Counted from the stretch's first letter, positions 16,937-26,545 are shown. The stretch is 64,000 nt of DNA from Pseudooceanicola sediminis (GCF_003575965.1 NZ_QWJJ01000005.1:211919-275918); one strand, 5' to 3'. The notes: generated by a model from the sequence alone, not told the origin. Made by a program: numbers and translations.

Positions 16937-17331
16937 GGTGGGGTCCTATGGCTCGGGTTCATTTGGGCCCGGAGGCATCCGGGGTCGCCGGCGACGCTAG
17001 ACCATCGGTGCGACCGGGCCAAGTGCGCCTTTGGTGCGGGGGCCTGGTTGGCCCTGGGTCTCGGACAGGCAGGTGCCACTTCGCGCGCCCGATGCCCCCC
17101 CCCCCCGGAGGACAGGCCGTGCGAGGTGCATTCCGAACCGCAGGTCAGGCACGTTCACCTTCTGATAACCCCGCGCGGCATATGACTTGGGCGGCGCCCT
17201 GCCCTCTGGCGGACAGCGAGGATGGAAATGACGGGTTTCAGAGCGAACCGACAGACCCTGACCGGGCCGCACAGCGCCGCTGGTGCGGGGAGCCTGCGGC
17301 CCTGCCCCGCGCGGATGCCGGGGCCGCGCTG
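16937..17331. other. Divergent intergenic region with C12 tract
   Basis: Lies between the CoxG-like gene and the receiver-kinase gene. The kinase frame stays open across it but the amino acid composition there is not protein-like. A run of twelve C residues occupies 17095-17106. If the kinase were initiated upstream of this run, the run would control its frame; with the start at 17332 it is only leader sequence. Confidence 0.5.
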
Positions 17332-18471
17332 ATGCCGACGCGGGTGCTGCTGATCGATACGAACGGAGACGACCGGCAGCGTTTGCAGCAGCTGATCCGC
17401 GCGACCGACCCCGATGTGCAGATCTTGCAGGCAGACACGGCCGAGACGGCGCTGAGCGCACATGCTGAGGGACTGGACGTCATTTTCCTGGACGACCAGG
17501 TGCCGCAGGGCGATGTCACCCGCGCAATTGACGCCTTGCTGGGCAAACACCCCAAGTGCGCCATCATCCTGACCATGGACGCGGGCCGCGAGGACCTGGC
17601 GAAATCAGCCATCATGCAGGGTGCGGTCGACTATATTGCAAAGGCCAACCTGACCGAGGGAGCGGTGCGACGGATCATCAAGGTGGGCCGGGAAACCGCG
17701 TTGATGCGATGGAAAATCGAACAGCAACGGCGCGACCTGACCACCTTTGCCAATGTTCTGGTACATGATTTCAGGGCACCGATCGTGCAGGTGTCCTGCA
17801 TGGCCGAGCTGCTGTCGGAGAGCCTGCGCGAAGGAGATACGGAAGCGGCACAGCAAGAGCTGGCGATGTTGCAGAAGTCAGCGCGCCAGATGGCAGAGCT
17901 GGTCGACAGCCTGTCTGCCCTGATCCAGACCGACAGGCAGCCGCGCATCGAAAAGGTGACGGCAGACGATCTGAGCGATCGGGCGATGACGGCGCTGCGG
18001 CGTACGATCGTGCAGGCGGATGCGCATGTCGAGGTTACCCCCGGCCCCTATGATATCGCCTGTAGCCCGCCGCAGATCGCGCAACTGATCCAGAACCTTG
18101 TGGCCAATGCGATCAAGTTTGCCATCGGGGTGCGGCCGCATGTCCGCCTGAACGTGGCCCCCGACGGTGCCGACCACCTGTTGTTCAGCGTCAGCGACAA
18201 TGGGATCGGGGTGCCTGACAGCTTTCGTGAGGCGATGTTCGAGCCGTTTCGCCGTTTGCATCCAACCGATACGATACCCGGTTCGGGATTGGGGCTGGCG
18301 ACCTGCAAACGGATCGTCGAACACCACGGCGGCACGATCTGGTGCAGCGCGCCTGACAGCAACGCCCCCGACGGCCCGAACCCGGGCACGACGATCTGGT
18401 TCAGGTTACCGCGCAACCTGGGAACGGAGGAGCAGTGCAAGCCTGGCCGAACGCTGATCGCTGATCGCTGA
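17332..18471 (+). CDS. Receiver-domain histidine kinase (REC-HisKA-HATPase)
   Basis: 379 residues from the ATG at 17332, which places the first receiver strand (RVLLIDTNGDD) right at the start. Receiver domain about 1-120 with phospho-acceptor aspartate in FLDDQ (Asp54/55) and the conserved lysine at about 104. A dimerisation helix follows with the H box LVHDFRAPI (His145), then the ATPase domain: N box NLVANAIKF, G1 DNGIGVP, F box MFEPFRRL, G2 GSGLGLATCKRIVEHHGG. No membrane segment, so cytoplasmic. No response regulator gene adjoins it. The last codons fall in a 7-base tandem repeat. Confidence 0.88.
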   Translation: MPTRVLLIDTNGDDRQRLQQLIRATDPDVQILQADTAETALSAHAEGLDVIFLDDQVPQGDVTRAIDALLGKHPKCAIILTMDAGREDLAKSAIMQGAVDYIAKANLTEGAVRRIIKVGRETALMRWKIEQQRRDLTTFANVLVHDFRAPIVQVSCMAELLSESLREGDTEAAQQELAMLQKSARQMAELVDSLSALIQTDRQPRIEKVTADDLSDRAMTALRRTIVQADAHVEVTPGPYDIACSPPQIAQLIQNLVANAIKFAIGVRPHVRLNVAPDGADHLLFSVSDNGIGVPDSFREAMFEPFRRLHPTDTIPGSGLGLATCKRIVEHHGGTIWCSAPDSNAPDGPNPGTTIWFRLPRNLGTEEQCKPGRTLIADR

Positions 18472-18781
18472 TCGGGCTGAAAATCGGAATTTCGAAGCGG
18501 TGCGGCGCAGGCTGTCCGTTCGGGGCCAGCTTTTCGAAACGCCAATCCAAAGCAGGGCCGACGGGTCGAACCGATGCCGGCCCGACGGTTGCCGTGGCGA
18601 CGGGTTCGATGAAGTGAGGATTGCGAGGCGCGCCACCGTCCAGCACATCGCAGCCGAGATCGCCGACGGGGACCTCTGCGAACAATTTCGCCTCGGCGTG
18701 GGCGCTGCGCGCCAGGATATGCGGCGCGCGGGGAATTGCCCGGCAAAGGGATGCGTCGTGCCGCCCCGGTGTCCCTGACAT
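18401..18781 (-). CDS. Possible hypothetical protein overlapping the kinase 3' end
   Basis: 126 codons from the ATG at 18781. No family recognised. It is reported because codons from about 8 to 100 look coding: most end in G or C and the composition is protein-like (FAEVPVGDLGCDVLDGGAPR, ALDWRFEKLAP). The final ~25 codons run antisense through the kinase 3' end and the 7-base repeats, giving a 71-base convergent overlap; a repeat expansion may have displaced the original stop. No clear ribosome site. Could also be a remnant. Confidence 0.4.
   Translation of the reverse strand: MSGTPGRHDASLCRAIPRAPHILARSAHAEAKLFAEVPVGDLGCDVLDGGAPRNPHFIEPVATATVGPASVRPVGPALDWRFEKLAPNGQPAPHRFEIPIFSPISDQRSAFGQACTAPPFPGCAVT
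18452..18472. repeat. 7-base tandem repeat CGCTGAT x3
   Basis: Three perfect copies of CGCTGAT in tandem at the 3' end of the receiver-kinase gene. Because the unit is not a multiple of three, each gain or loss moves the kinase stop codon. Confidence 0.8.
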
Positions 18782-19944
18782 GCAGCAGATGCTCAGGTGA
18801 GACCGAGGGCAGCGCCTTACCCACACTGTGTCCGTGCGCAAAAAGCGGCGGGGCCACGGGGTGGGAAGGCAAGTGTCTGCCACCCGGCAAGATCCGGTCA
18901 TAACATTCATGACCTAGGTGTTCAGCGCAGACAAGATGCCGTCGTGCAATGTCCGCAAGACACGACTGGCGATTGCCGAAAAGGCAAACACGGATGCGGC
19001 GTTGGCGGCGCGGCTATGCCTTTTCGCGACCGCCGCCCCTTCACGGGTCCTCGGCTTTGCGTCGAAAGCTCGATTGCGGCCAGGTGCACACCGGTCATGA
19101 CCTCAGCCTGCCTGGTGCGTCTATTCCCGCAAGGCATCCAACACGACCTGAAACGCGCAGCAGCGTCGTTGGCGGCTGCGGTAGGAGAGGTGAAAGCAGG
19201 GGAAATAGGGACCGAAATTCGCAAGACAGGTTCGGAGCTGCCGCTTTCCCTCAGCAAAACGCGTGGCGTCAGGACAAAATGGGCAAACGAGGAAACCGAG
19301 GGGCCGTGCGCCGCAGGGCGCGCCTCGGTCCGGTCATCACGCCTCTCGAATGGCAAAGATGGCGTTCGGGACAAGAATGGCTGATCGATCAATTCTCTCC
19401 GACAGATGCTCGCAAGGCGGACGTCTTTCGGGTGGTGGATCGGTTCGATGGGGTTTCGACCTTCGGCGTGTCAGGACGAGAGGAAATGTGCAGAAGATCG
19501 ACCTGCCCTGAGGTGAACCCTTGCTGATCGCGGATACACTTCGATGGGGTTTCGACCTTCGGCATGTTGCGACGAAGGGTAGTAGCGGGCGCTTAACCGC
19601 AGCTAATGCTTTGCTTGGCCTCGGAAATGTTCTCATTCGACAGTTCGGCGTCGTCGGGCTGCATGAAAACGCGCCCCCTGCCCCGACCTTTGCGCGTGTT
19701 GGCACAGGGACCAGTCCGATGGGGCCAGACCGGCCAGCCCCCTTACCTTCCCCGCTCAATCCTCTTGTTCAACGAAGTCGCGCCCGCCTATCCGAGGCGA
19801 GAAGAAAACCATCTCGCATGGAAGTTTTGACCCGTAGCAGCACTCCGCTGACAACGAAAACTGTAGCGGGATGCAGAGATTTAAGCGCAGAATCAGCCGG
19901 AAGACTGAAATGCCTGCTCTGCTGGATGTCTTAAAGTGGGAGAA
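18782..19944. other. Gene-poor region next to tRNA-Arg
   Basis: About 1.2 kb in which every open frame on either strand has poor composition. It lies on the 3' side of the tRNA-Arg gene, where integrases usually insert, and carries a 24-base direct repeat. It may be the remains of decayed genes or a lost island. No integrase fragment and no copy of the tRNA 3' end could be found. Confidence 0.5.
19444..19563. repeat. 24-base direct repeat, two copies
   Basis: Identical 24-base sequences at 19444-19467 and 19540-19563 (both begin TTCGATGGGG and end ACCTTCGGC), 96 bases apart from start to start. They are in different reading frames, so this is a DNA repeat and not a protein repeat. Confidence 0.8.
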
Positions 19945-20021
19945 TGGTGCACCGAGGAGGATTCGAACCCCCGACCCCTTGATTCGTAGTCAAGTACTCT
20001 ATCCAGCTGAGCTATCGGTGC
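19945..20021 (-). tRNA. tRNA-Arg (anticodon ACG)
   Basis: On the minus strand the sequence folds as a full cloverleaf: acceptor GCACCGA pairing with TCGGTGC, D arm GCTCAGCTGGATAGAGT, anticodon stem CTTGA/TCAAG enclosing CTACGAA (anticodon ACG), T arm GGGGGTTCGAATCCTCC, and an encoded ACCA end. The ACG anticodon is normally deaminated to ICG and reads CGU, CGC and CGA. Confidence 0.97.
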
Positions 20022-20210
20022 GTTGCGCGGCATTTAGCCCGTAGGTTTCGGCGATGCAAGGACAAAAAATGAAAATTCTGCGACGCGAAGACCGCCGCCG
20101 CCATCGGGCCCTTGCTGTGTTGGGTTTGTACAAAAATTCCGCACCAGAGAATATCGAAGAAAATGCCGGGCGCCAGGTCGGCGCACCGGGTCGTGCCGCA
20201 TCAGGTCGGA

Positions 20211-21611
20211 TCAACGCGCCGCGATTCCGACGCCCGTGATTTCCTTTGGCAGCAGAATGAGGAAGGCAGTCCCGTCGGGGCCCGTACGCTCCATCTCGAT
20301 CTGGCCACCGTGGCCACGCATGAGTTCCGCAGAGATCACCAGCCCGAGGCCCGTCCCTCCCTTGCGGGCTCCACCCTGAAACGGAGTGAACAGGTTTTCG
20401 CGCGCCTTGGGCGGCAGGCCGGGGCCGGTATCAGATACACGAATGAGCCAGTGACTGTCGGTCTCTTCGGCCGAAACGCCGATTTCGCCGGGCGCGCCGG
20501 TGTTCTCGATCGCCTGCCTCGCGTTGCGGACCAAGTTGAAGATCACGCGGTAAAGTTGCTCAGGGTCGGCACGCAGGCGAAGTGTTGCCGGAATATCCTC
20601 GGCAAAGGAAATGTCATGCTCTCCCACCGCAAGGCGTTCGCTGTCGATCACATCGCCCACGACGTCGATAAGGGCGACCTGTGACAATCGCGGAGCGGGT
20701 TCTTCGGCCCGACCGAAGGCCAGCGTTGCCTCGCACAAGTTGACGGCGCGGGTGATCGAGTTGATGACCTTTGGTGCAAGGCGCTTGACGGCAGGATCTT
20801 CGGAAATCTCGAGCCGGTCGGTGAACAGCTGCGCAGACGTCAGGATGTTGCGAAGGTCATGGCTGATCTTGGCCACGGCCGACCCCAGTTGGGCGAGCCG
20901 TTCCTTTTGCCGCAACGCACCGGTCAACTGGGTTTGCAGGTCATGCAGCGCGACCTCAGCCTCGTGCAGGTCCCGCACCGAGGCCGAGGGTTCGATGATG
21001 CGGCGGGTATCCTCCGGGTCTTCGGCGTAGACGTGCATGTGATTGATGACGCCCTTGATGGGGCGAAGGATGAAACTGCGCACGGCCAGGAACAGCAGCA
21101 CAGCGGTAAAGATCGAGAAGACGGCAGACAGGAAGAACATGTTGATACCGTATTCCAGCATCGCGGCACGCAGCGGGCCGGTCGGCATCGTCACCTCGAT
21201 CAGCAAGCCTGCCTCGCGCACGGGATTGCCGATCACGCGGATGACCTGGTTTTCCGGTCGCCACAGGGTCACGATCGCCTCGCGGATCAGCTCTGCCGCC
21301 GTGGGGTTCCGCAGGTCGAAGGTATCGGTCACCGGCCCCGGTACCGGAGACGACAGGACAAGTTGGCGCGCCTCGTCCCGGCGCAGCACGACGTTGTAGA
21401 CTTCGGCGTTGCGCAGCAGCTCCTGCTCCAGATCGGGCGAGATCATGTCATCGGCCAGCAGGGCAAGCGACGCGATCTGCGCCCGCTCCAACCGCGACAG
21501 GAGGTAATCCTCGCGAAAGCGGGCAATGGACGGGACGAGGATGAGCACCTCGGCCAGGATCACGAAGATCGCCGTGAGGATCAGGAAGCGGCCGGATAGC
21601 GAACGGAACAT
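20211..21611 (-). CDS. Membrane sensor histidine kinase
   Basis: 466 residues from the ATG at 21611 (a further in-frame start 19 codons upstream is less likely). Two transmembrane helices (about 8-30 and 155-178) flank a ~125-residue periplasmic sensor region. A HAMP-like linker follows (SFILRPIKGVINHMHVYAED), then an H box in AKISHDLRNIL (His251), N box FNLVRNARQAI, G1 DTGPGLP and G2 GGTGLGLVIS. No response regulator lies beside it, so it is an orphan kinase with unknown signal. It lies upstream of and divergent from rpmH. Confidence 0.9.
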   Translation of the reverse strand: MFRSLSGRFLILTAIFVILAEVLILVPSIARFREDYLLSRLERAQIASLALLADDMISPDLEQELLRNAEVYNVVLRRDEARQLVLSSPVPGPVTDTFDLRNPTAAELIREAIVTLWRPENQVIRVIGNPVREAGLLIEVTMPTGPLRAAMLEYGINMFFLSAVFSIFTAVLLFLAVRSFILRPIKGVINHMHVYAEDPEDTRRIIEPSASVRDLHEAEVALHDLQTQLTGALRQKERLAQLGSAVAKISHDLRNILTSAQLFTDRLEISEDPAVKRLAPKVINSITRAVNLCEATLAFGRAEEPAPRLSQVALIDVVGDVIDSERLAVGEHDISFAEDIPATLRLRADPEQLYRVIFNLVRNARQAIENTGAPGEIGVSAEETDSHWLIRVSDTGPGLPPKARENLFTPFQGGARKGGTGLGLVISAELMRGHGGQIEMERTGPDGTAFLILLPKEITGVGIAAR

Positions 21612-22140
21612 GACGCGCTTTGCCCACAAGACTGGGGGCGGGATCGTGACAACGACCGCCAGCCCCATTGGTTACCGGGAAATCTCTGTACAAACTAGGC
21701 GCTTGCGAGGCATTTAGCCAGTTCTGCGGCGCCAAGATAGGGCAGGAACATGCCTGCGTGGGGAAACCGCCCGAATTTGTCTGTGCAGGCGATCATGGCA
21801 CATTGGTCCGGGGCGGGGTGATCGTGTGGGTCAGACAGCCCATTTCACCCGAACAGCGACGGGTGCGACGGTTGGCGCCCTTCGGTGCGCGCGCAGCACG
21901 AAGGCCGATCAGGCATTGATCGCAGAAATCTCTGCCAAAACTCCGGCTGCGGGTTTGACAACAGGACAACGCCTTCTTATAGACCGGGCTTCACATATGC
22001 GCGGGCCTCGGGGCGATTCCCGGATTGCACCCGCTTTGCCCTTTCCTGAGCGGGCCTGCCTCTTGACCGGGGCATTTGCGCAAAGGATCACAGACACGCC
22101 CCGGTGGACTGCCGGCGGGGATACAAACGGAGACGGAGCG
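21612..22140. other. Leader region of the rpmH-rnpA-yidD operon
   Basis: About 530 bases between the divergent kinase and rpmH with no credible gene. The rpmH frame is open far upstream but that part has no protein character. Promoters for both sides are expected here, but I cannot place a convincing -35/-10 pair. Confidence 0.45.
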
Positions 22141-22275
22141 ATGAAACGCACCTACCAACCTTCGAACCTGGTCCGCTCGCGGCGCCACGGCTTCCGCGCA
22201 CGCATGGCAACCAAAGCCGGCCGGAAAATCCTGAACGCACGTCGCGCACGTGGCCGCAAGTCGCTGAGCGCGTAA
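22141..22275 (+). CDS. rpmH: 50S ribosomal protein L34
   Basis: The 44-residue, highly basic protein begins [18 protein letters not shown] and ends GRKSLSA, matching L34 over its whole length. It binds 23S rRNA in the large subunit. It is the first gene of the conserved rpmH-rnpA-yidD order. Confidence 0.98.
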   Translation: MKRTYQPSNLVRSRRHGFRARMATKAGRKILNARRARGRKSLSA

Positions 22276-22315
22276 GTTTCGCGCCAGCCCTTCCAGTACG
22301 GAAGCGGTTCTGAAC

Positions 22316-22897
22316 ATGACACCGCCGAATGCCCCGCCCCCTTCCGCACATGCGGAACCCACGGCGAAGGCGTCGGCGGTTTCGTCATGTGCGGATGCGA
22401 CTGCTTCCGCCTGTCCTGACCGCGTCTCTGCAAATCAGGGCGTGGCGAGGGTCGAAACGGTCAACGCCGATACCGTGCACGGGTTTCGGCGGTCGGGCGT
22501 TTTGAACATCATGATCAAGCGGTCGGACTTTCTGCTGGCGGCGCGGGCCAAGCGGCACGGTGGCGCGGCAATGCTGGTCCAGGCGCGCAAGCGGCAAGAC
22601 GATGAGCCGAGCGCGGACGTACCTGATGTAATCCGCGTCGGCTTTACCTGCTCCAAGAAGGTCGGGAATGCCGTGGCGCGCAACCGCGCCAAGAGGCGGC
22701 TGCGCGAAGTCGCCCGTGCCGTCTTACCCGAGATGGCGCAGCCCGGGTGGGATTACGTGCTGGTCGGTCGCAAGGATGCCACCGCCGAACGCCCCTTCGA
22801 TCAGCTGATCGCCGATCTGCGAACGGCGCTTGAGCGGCTGCATGCAGGACAGGGTGACACGCCTCGTCCGCACCGGCCGAAGGGCAAGCGGAAGTGA
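22316..22897 (+). CDS. rnpA: Ribonuclease P protein component
   Basis: The protein subunit of RNase P, which matures tRNA 5' ends with the rnpB RNA. The core begins about residue 66 ([18 protein letters not shown]) and carries the signature RNR-type motif [25 protein letters not shown]. The ATG at 22316 gives 193 residues with a 65-residue Ala/Ser-rich N-terminal extension; a short form from the ATG at about 22511 would have normal family length. The rnpA stop overlaps the yidD GTG start (GTGA). The start is uncertain. Confidence 0.92.
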   Translation: MTPPNAPPPSAHAEPTAKASAVSSCADATASACPDRVSANQGVARVETVNADTVHGFRRSGVLNIMIKRSDFLLAARAKRHGGAAMLVQARKRQDDEPSADVPDVIRVGFTCSKKVGNAVARNRAKRRLREVARAVLPEMAQPGWDYVLVGRKDATAERPFDQLIADLRTALERLHAGQGDTPRPHRPKGKRK

Positions 22898-23115
22898 CCC
22901 CGCTGGCGTGGACACTCGCCCTGCCCATCCGCGCCTATCGGGCCATCTTCTCCCCCTGGGTCGGGCACAATTGCCGCTATGATCCGACCTGTTCCGCCTA
23001 CATCCTTGAAGCCTTGGACAAACATGGCGGGATCAAGGGGTTGTGGCTGTCGATACGCCGCGTCGCCCGGTGCCACCCATGGGGTGGCATGGGGGTGGAC
23101 GATGTGCCCGACTGA
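22894..23115 (+). CDS. yidD: Membrane protein insertion efficiency factor YidD
   Basis: 73 residues from a GTG overlapping the rnpA stop. The family signature is intact: [22 protein letters not shown] and [17 protein letters not shown], including the three cysteines. YidD is a small amphipathic protein that helps YidC insert membrane proteins. In many relatives yidC follows soon after; here ttcA and a GGDEF/EAL gene intervene. Confidence 0.97.
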   Translation: MTPLAWTLALPIRAYRAIFSPWVGHNCRYDPTCSAYILEALDKHGGIKGLWLSIRRVARCHPWGGMGVDDVPD

Positions 23116-23282
23116 GGCGCCGGTCAATGGTCCGGGCCGAGTGACCGGCGTTCCGGCGCGCTCACCTGCTCATTGCACTCGCGCACTTGTCCATGGGAAT
23201 AGGGCCGAGGGTTTGATAGACAGAGACATCATACTTGGGGTCTGAAGCCCCATGATTTCATCCTTTTTGGGAGTGCCGGGCC

Positions 23283-24146
23283 ATGCTCGACGACGGCGAT
23301 GACATTCACCCGCTCTTTCATGGGGCGCCCTCTTCGACCGAATTTCGCAAGTTGCGCAAGCGGATCGTACGCCAGACCCGCGAAGCGATCGAGCAATACG
23401 GTATGGTCGAACGCGGCGGCAAGTGGTTGGTCTGCCTGTCCGGCGGCAAGGACAGCTATACCTTGCTGGCCGTTCTCCATGAATTGAAATGGCGTGGCCT
23501 GCTGCCCGTGGAACTGGTTGCCTGCAACCTGGACCAAGGGCAGCCGGGATTTCCCGCGACTGTGCTGCCCGAATTCCTGGAAAAGATGGGCGTCGCGCAC
23601 CGCATCGAATACCAGGACACCTATTCCATCGTGATGGACAAGGTTCCCGCCGGTCGGACGTATTGTGCGCTGTGTTCAAGACTGAGACGCGGCAACTTGT
23701 ACCGGATCGCACGCGAAGAAGGATGTACGGCGGTTGTGTTGGGGCATCACCGCGACGACATTCTAGAGACATTTTTCATGAACCTGTTTCACGGTGGGCG
23801 ATTGGCGACAATGCCACCGAAACTGGTGAACGAGGAAGGCGACCTGTTTCTGTATCGCCCGCTGGCGCACGTTGCAGAAGTGGATTGCGAGAAATTCGCA
23901 AACGCGATGAAATACCCTATTATCCCCTGTGATCTGTGCGGATCTCAGGATGGATTGCAGCGTCAGCAGGTCAAACAGATCCTTGACGGATGGGAGCGAA
24001 ACAGCCCCGGGCGCCGTCAGGTGATGTTCCGCGCGCTGATGAATGCCCGCCCCTCTCATCTGCTTGACCCCAAATTATTCGACTTTGCCGGCCTGGCACT
24101 GGGGCAGCGTCAGACAGAGGAAGACGCGATTCCGCGCCTACGTTAA
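23283..24146 (+). CDS. ttcA: tRNA 2-thiocytidine biosynthesis protein TtcA
   Basis: 287 residues. TtcA is an ATP- and Fe-S-dependent enzyme that thiolates cytidine 32 of certain tRNAs. The PP-loop SGGKDS (53-58), the CxxC pair Cys128/Cys131 in YCALC and a further cysteine in PCDLCGSQ, which together hold the iron-sulfur cluster, are present, as is [13 protein letters not shown]. It starts 167 bases after yidD and is followed at 42 bases by the GGDEF/EAL gene on the same strand. Confidence 0.96.
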   Translation: MLDDGDDIHPLFHGAPSSTEFRKLRKRIVRQTREAIEQYGMVERGGKWLVCLSGGKDSYTLLAVLHELKWRGLLPVELVACNLDQGQPGFPATVLPEFLEKMGVAHRIEYQDTYSIVMDKVPAGRTYCALCSRLRRGNLYRIAREEGCTAVVLGHHRDDILETFFMNLFHGGRLATMPPKLVNEEGDLFLYRPLAHVAEVDCEKFANAMKYPIIPCDLCGSQDGLQRQQVKQILDGWERNSPGRRQVMFRALMNARPSHLLDPKLFDFAGLALGQRQTEEDAIPRLR

Positions 24147-24188
24147 ACCGCTGTTGAAGTTCTCGAACTAGCGTGCCTGACGACGACG

Positions 24189-25751
24189 ATGGGGCACACT
24201 GACATGGCAGGACTGACGGGTACGACATTGGCGAGGTTTCGGCTCCGGGTGCACAAGGTGCTGACCGGAGTCCAGATGCTTGCCTTCATCCCCGCCACTT
24301 GCCTCGTTTCCTTCTGGCTGGCAGGAGAGGCCGCGCTGGTCGCAACGGCGCTGAGCCTTTCGGTAGTGTACGGTGTGCTTGCCGGTCTGCGCGGCGGTCG
24401 CACTTTGCCGCCCCATAGTCGTGACCTGGTGACCGGGCTGGGGATGCGGGACAATCTGGACATTGCCATGGATGCTGCGCTGTCGCAGCAGGGAACTTCT
24501 GGCCGCAAGACTGCCTGCCTCATGGTCCAGATCGATGATTTCGATGTTTTTTCCGATAGATACGGTCCAGCCGCCACTGAAGACGTGTTGAACAGGACTG
24601 CCCAACGGCTTCGCCGGGCACTGCGTGACGACGACGCCCTCTGCAAGATTGCCCCGGCCACCTTTGGCATCGGTGTCGCGCCGGTCACGAATGTCGACCT
24701 GGAAACAACGATCCAGCTGGCCTCTCGCCTGCAATCGGTGGTCGAGGATCCGCTGTCGCTGGATGCCACCACGGTCTACCTGTCGTGCTCGATCGGATTT
24801 TGCCTGGGCAGTCGTTCACCGTTACCCACGGGGTCCTCTCTTGTCGGGGCAACACAGAATGCCTTGAGCGAAGCCCTGCGTTTCGCGCCCTCTGCGATCC
24901 GGTCCTTTTCCGCCGACATGCAACGTACGCACCAGGCGCGCACCATCCTGACAGACGAAGTTTCCGCCGCGCTGGAAAATGGGCAGATCGTGCCGTTCTT
25001 TCAGCCACAATTATGTACGGATACCGGTCTGGTGTCTGGGTTTGAAGCGTTGGCACGTTGGTGCCACCCTGACCGCGGGTTGATCTCGCCTGCCGAGTTT
25101 CTGCCCGTCATCCAGCATTCCGGCCAAATGGAGAGGCTCGGCGACCTGATGCTGGTCCAGTCGCTGATCGCCTTGCGACGTTGGGACGAACTCGGTCTGA
25201 CGGTGCCCCAGGTGGGGGTCAACTTTGCGTCGGACGAATTACGCAATCCCCGGCTGATGGAAAAGGTGCGCTGGCAGCTTGACCGATATGGGCTGAAACC
25301 GGGCCGGCTGGCGGTCGAGGTGCTGGAGACGGTCGTTGCCGATTCCCCCGAGGATGTCGTTTCGCGCAATATCAATGGCTTGGCCAAGCTGGGCTGCAAG
25401 ATCGATCTGGATGACTTTGGCACCGGACATGCCTCGATTTCCTCCATCCGGCGATTTTCCGTCGAGCGCCTCAAGATCGACCGCAGTTTCGTGATGAAGG
25501 TCGACAAGGATATCGACCAGCAGCGTATGGTGTCCGCGATTCTGACAATGGCCGAGAGACTGGGCCTGTCGACCCTGGCGGAAGGGGTCGAAACGCCGGG
25601 CGAACACGCAACGCTGGCGCAGCTCGGGTGCGGCCATGTCCAGGGCTTCGAAGTTGCGCGACCAATGCCGTTCGAACAGACGGCCGAGTGGGTCCGCACC
25701 CATCACGCCGGCTTGATCAAGGCCCCGAAATTTGGCCGCGACACCGGTTAG
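24189..25751 (+). CDS. Cyclic-di-GMP phosphodiesterase with degenerate GGDEF domain
   Basis: 520 residues. Two N-terminal transmembrane helices (about 20-60) are followed by a GGDEF-like domain whose active loop reads CKIAPATFGIG where a cyclase has RxGGDEF, so it should not make c-di-GMP. The C-terminal EAL domain looks active: FEALARW, the asparagine in VGVNFASDEL, AVEVLETV, DLDDFGTG, LKIDRSF and LAEGVET are all kept. Expected role is membrane-bound hydrolysis of c-di-GMP, with the GGDEF relic as a possible GTP or dimer sensor. ATG at 24204 is an alternative start. Confidence 0.92.
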   Translation: MGHTDMAGLTGTTLARFRLRVHKVLTGVQMLAFIPATCLVSFWLAGEAALVATALSLSVVYGVLAGLRGGRTLPPHSRDLVTGLGMRDNLDIAMDAALSQQGTSGRKTACLMVQIDDFDVFSDRYGPAATEDVLNRTAQRLRRALRDDDALCKIAPATFGIGVAPVTNVDLETTIQLASRLQSVVEDPLSLDATTVYLSCSIGFCLGSRSPLPTGSSLVGATQNALSEALRFAPSAIRSFSADMQRTHQARTILTDEVSAALENGQIVPFFQPQLCTDTGLVSGFEALARWCHPDRGLISPAEFLPVIQHSGQMERLGDLMLVQSLIALRRWDELGLTVPQVGVNFASDELRNPRLMEKVRWQLDRYGLKPGRLAVEVLETVVADSPEDVVSRNINGLAKLGCKIDLDDFGTGHASISSIRRFSVERLKIDRSFVMKVDKDIDQQRMVSAILTMAERLGLSTLAEGVETPGEHATLAQLGCGHVQGFEVARPMPFEQTAEWVRTHHAGLIKAPKFGRDTG

Positions 25752-26545
25752 GAGCCTGCAGATTGTAGCTTGATCTTCCCCACGTGGCGATTGACCGTCC
25801 CCCCGCCGAAACGGCAAGCCGGTCAGGCAAGATACTATTTGCGCGAAAGTTGAAAAGTACGACATCAGGCAATGCAGCACATGGCCGAACTCTGTGACAG
25901 TCCTGGGTAAAGGGGGAAAACCACGAGGATGTGAAGGCAACGGCCTTTCTCGCCCCCGTGACACAAATTTGCGTGCGCCAAGATCACTTGTGCTGGTCCA
26001 TCGCCCCCGCGGCGACCCGTTCAAACTTGATCTCTAGCGCTCGGCGGAGCAAGCCATTTTGGCGAACACAGGCGTCTTTGGTTATCGCATCCATCCCGAA
26101 CAAGCTTTTGATCGAGTGCCTTGTTCACCGCCTCGCGTAGAGCGGCACCTCGGGGTTGCCCTCCTGCAATTCCGCTAGCCGCCCTAGGCCGTTGTAAACG
26201 CTTTATTAACGGCAACGAATCTGGCGTGGCTCCCGGCCGGGATGAACAATAACGTTGCCCTACCTTTTGGCGATCGCCGAACCAGCGGCGAAATCGGGTT
26301 GAGCGGTTCTGTTATCGGCAAGGGGGATGCGCGGCGAAAGACAGGCGCTGCGTCCGCGCCAGCCAAGGTGCTTTTGGCGCGCTTCGTCTTGTCCGCCCTT
26401 GGTCGATTTCGCCACGATTTCCCTTGAAAGCCGGTGTCTGTGATGTCGCGGAATCGGCGAAGGGCCTTGACCTTTGGGCCAGTGACAGGTTGAACGCCCC
26501 AAGACCAAATTCCCGTACCGCAAATACCAAGGGTGGCGCAGCGCG
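25752..26545. other. 794-base intergenic region before yidC
   Basis: No open frame here looks coding on either strand. The segment 26185-26230 is locally AT-rich and contains a 6-base inverted repeat GCCGTT/AACGGC around a TTTATT core. The promoter of yidC is expected in the right half. No known RNA could be recognised by eye, but a small RNA cannot be excluded. Confidence 0.45.

Noticed and set aside
19444-19563. CRISPR array
   Set aside because: Only two repeat copies, with a spacer far too long and no cas genes.
18782-19944. Integrated genomic island at tRNA-Arg
   Set aside because: No integrase, no duplicated tRNA 3' end; reported as a gene desert and not as a mobile element.
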